Positions 62,474 through 64,000 of a stretch of 64,000 nt of DNA are shown piece by piece; within the stretch, counting starts at the first letter, position 1; every line of letters begins with the position of its first letter. The translations under genes were made by a program, and so were the position numbers. The notes beneath the pieces were generated by a model. It ran no database searches. It was given only the letters and a program-made list of their open reading frames with translations, and had not been told where the DNA came from. The stretch comes from Patiria pectinifera (Eukaryota > Echinodermata > Asteroidea > Valvatida > Asterinidae). Location of the stretch: NCBI GenBank assembly GCA_029964075.1, contig CM057134.1, positions 21,678,905-21,742,904 of the forward strand. The letters run 5' to 3'.

Positions 62474-62560
62474 ATGTTTGCGATGATGGCAGTCAACCTG
62501 TGGTGATCCTCGATCGTTATGCTTGGTTCGACTGCACTAGACCACTAATGTGCAACGTGG
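62474..62560 (-). other. Probable 5' leader exon of the peroxidase gene
   Basis: On the minus strand CGCAAACAT is followed at once by a strong donor GTAAGT (62473 downward). Joining its terminal AT to the G that opens the exon at 59120 creates an ATG in frame with a signal peptide. The 5' limit is unknown, so the upper coordinate is nominal. This is inference from splice signals. Confidence 0.45.
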
Positions 62561-64000
62561 ACGTCTGAATTTGTAAAATTCAACTCATTACAGCCGGGCA
62601 CTTGAAAAAGAATGAACAATATCTCATAAACAATGCAGGGGATTCCATTTTAGGATAGGAAGGGGGTTTTACCATATCTTCCTAGGATTTAAGGGTCCTA
62701 GACCCAGTAGGGTTTTAAGCAAAGCCTGCTAAACAAAAGCAGAAATCGAAAAATCATGTACTCTTGGGGTGGAAATGCCCTTTTATCCAATTGTTTTTGA
62801 GTTCTTGATTGATCTTTTATGAAATTAAAACACAATTAAGAAAGACGGCCATTCTGTTCCACTTTGAATGGAACCTCTTTACAAAGTAGTCCCTACGCTC
62901 TGACGTCACCAACCGTATGGTTCACCGTATGCCAGGGTGTAGTGGTGCTACAAAAAAGGGCAACCATCAATAGCCTTCATTCAAGAACACTTGAAAACCC
63001 TGAATGATGACAGTGGTGGTTAGCAATGAAGATTCCAGCCTGCAGCGAAGGTTACGCATTCATTGGTGAATACAGGCAAAATGACATCCTCTGTTGTTGC
63101 TGTTTTGTGCCCATACCAATTCACTTTAATTAAAGTAGCCCCTACCAATCCGACAGTTACCCAGCCCACTGTCAACAGAATCGTTAATCAAACCTGAACA
63201 GTTGGGGTCCTATTTTCTTTAAAGTTTGTCACGTACTACGGGGGAGCCTCTCGGTTCTCGGTTGATGGTTTGAAAGACACTCTTTAGTAACTCTCTGATT
63301 TCTCTGTTTACTGTACTCCATTGGTGGCTTATGAATAAATCCCAGGGTTTGCCTTGGCTCGTGTAAACGTATCATCAGCAAGGCTTTCCAAAATGACAAT
63401 TTACTGAAGTAGGATACCCTACAAAAAAAATAGTACATGTGCTTTTTTGTACCCCGATTAGACAAAGTGATTTTGTAAGGACTTTTCCCTTGATCTTACA
63501 GACCCAGAGAAGCATGCACATACCAGGATTGCAATTTGCAACTCGCATGGCATCTCGCCTATCTTATTTAATTTAACCGTGAGACCATTAAACATAATCA
63601 ACGTATAGTTCAACTGGCACGGTCTCACAATCCGACACTACTACAGATCAACACAAATATAGACTACTAAATAGTTTGATGTTAGGTTCGAGATAGTGCG
63701 TCTGGTGACTTCACAAAAGACCAAGTGAAAGTCACTAGCGCCAAAGTATATGCCAGTTTACAAAAACAAATATTATGGAAAATATTGAATCGTCCCACTC
63801 ATGGTGTCTTTGCTTGCTCTGTGAAAACAAGTTGTTGGTTTTCTACGGTGGCCCTGGAACGACATTTTAATATTGACCTTCTTAATATGAACCTTGTAAC
63901 TTCTTAATATTGACGTTGTACCGTCGCAATATGCACGTTGCACGTAGCTTAATATCGCATTGTGGAAGTTGTTCCTTCCTAAGGACAAAAAAAAAAGTCT
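62561..64000. other. No recognised feature
   Basis: AT-rich sequence with no convincing exon, RNA gene or mobile-element ends. It includes the likely upstream region of the peroxidase gene. Confidence 0.45.

Overview
This is an intron-rich animal genomic window. All genes have GT-AG introns, short exons in long AT-rich introns, vertebrate-like secreted and membrane families, and many short non-autonomous DNA transposons. The gene set (prostanoid-receptor-like GPCR, brambleberry, animal haem peroxidase) with compact introns suggests a marine invertebrate deuterostome, most likely an echinoderm or a relative. That taxonomic reading is inference. No prokaryotic operon, CRISPR array or phage region is present.

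Five genes can be assembled exon by exon, with reading frame kept across every junction. (1) Plus strand, 2916-12786: a rhodopsin-class GPCR with prostanoid-receptor features, whose last exon adds a huge disordered cytoplasmic tail (about 1,565 aa in all). (2) Minus strand, 27953-15623: an 11-exon gene for a class I (iron-sulfur, FumA-type) fumarate hydratase of about 575 aa with a mitochondrial-type leader. (3) Plus strand, 32145-43737: a 12-exon brambleberry/KAR5-family nuclear-envelope fusion protein of about 667 aa. (4) Minus strand, 49366-45661: a two-exon gene for an unrecognised 615 aa Ser/Arg-rich protein with 13 RRxS motifs and a C-terminal CaaX box. (5) Minus strand, 59120-51386, with a probable 5' leader exon ending at 62474: a secreted animal haem peroxidase of about 759 aa whose start codon appears to be split by an intron.

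The space between and inside the genes is filled with repeats. There is a TTAA-flanked MITE family (four copies, one carrying a nested element), a TAA-flanked Harbinger-like MITE family (three copies), two hAT-like elements with 8-bp target duplications, a pogo-like element and a CR1-type LINE tail. There is also a tRNA-derived SINE, a tRNA-Ser-like sequence inside a near-perfect palindrome, two foldback elements built of nested palindromes, and several long hairpins. The genes have no obvious shared pathway. They look like an ordinary gene-dense stretch of chromosome rather than one system.
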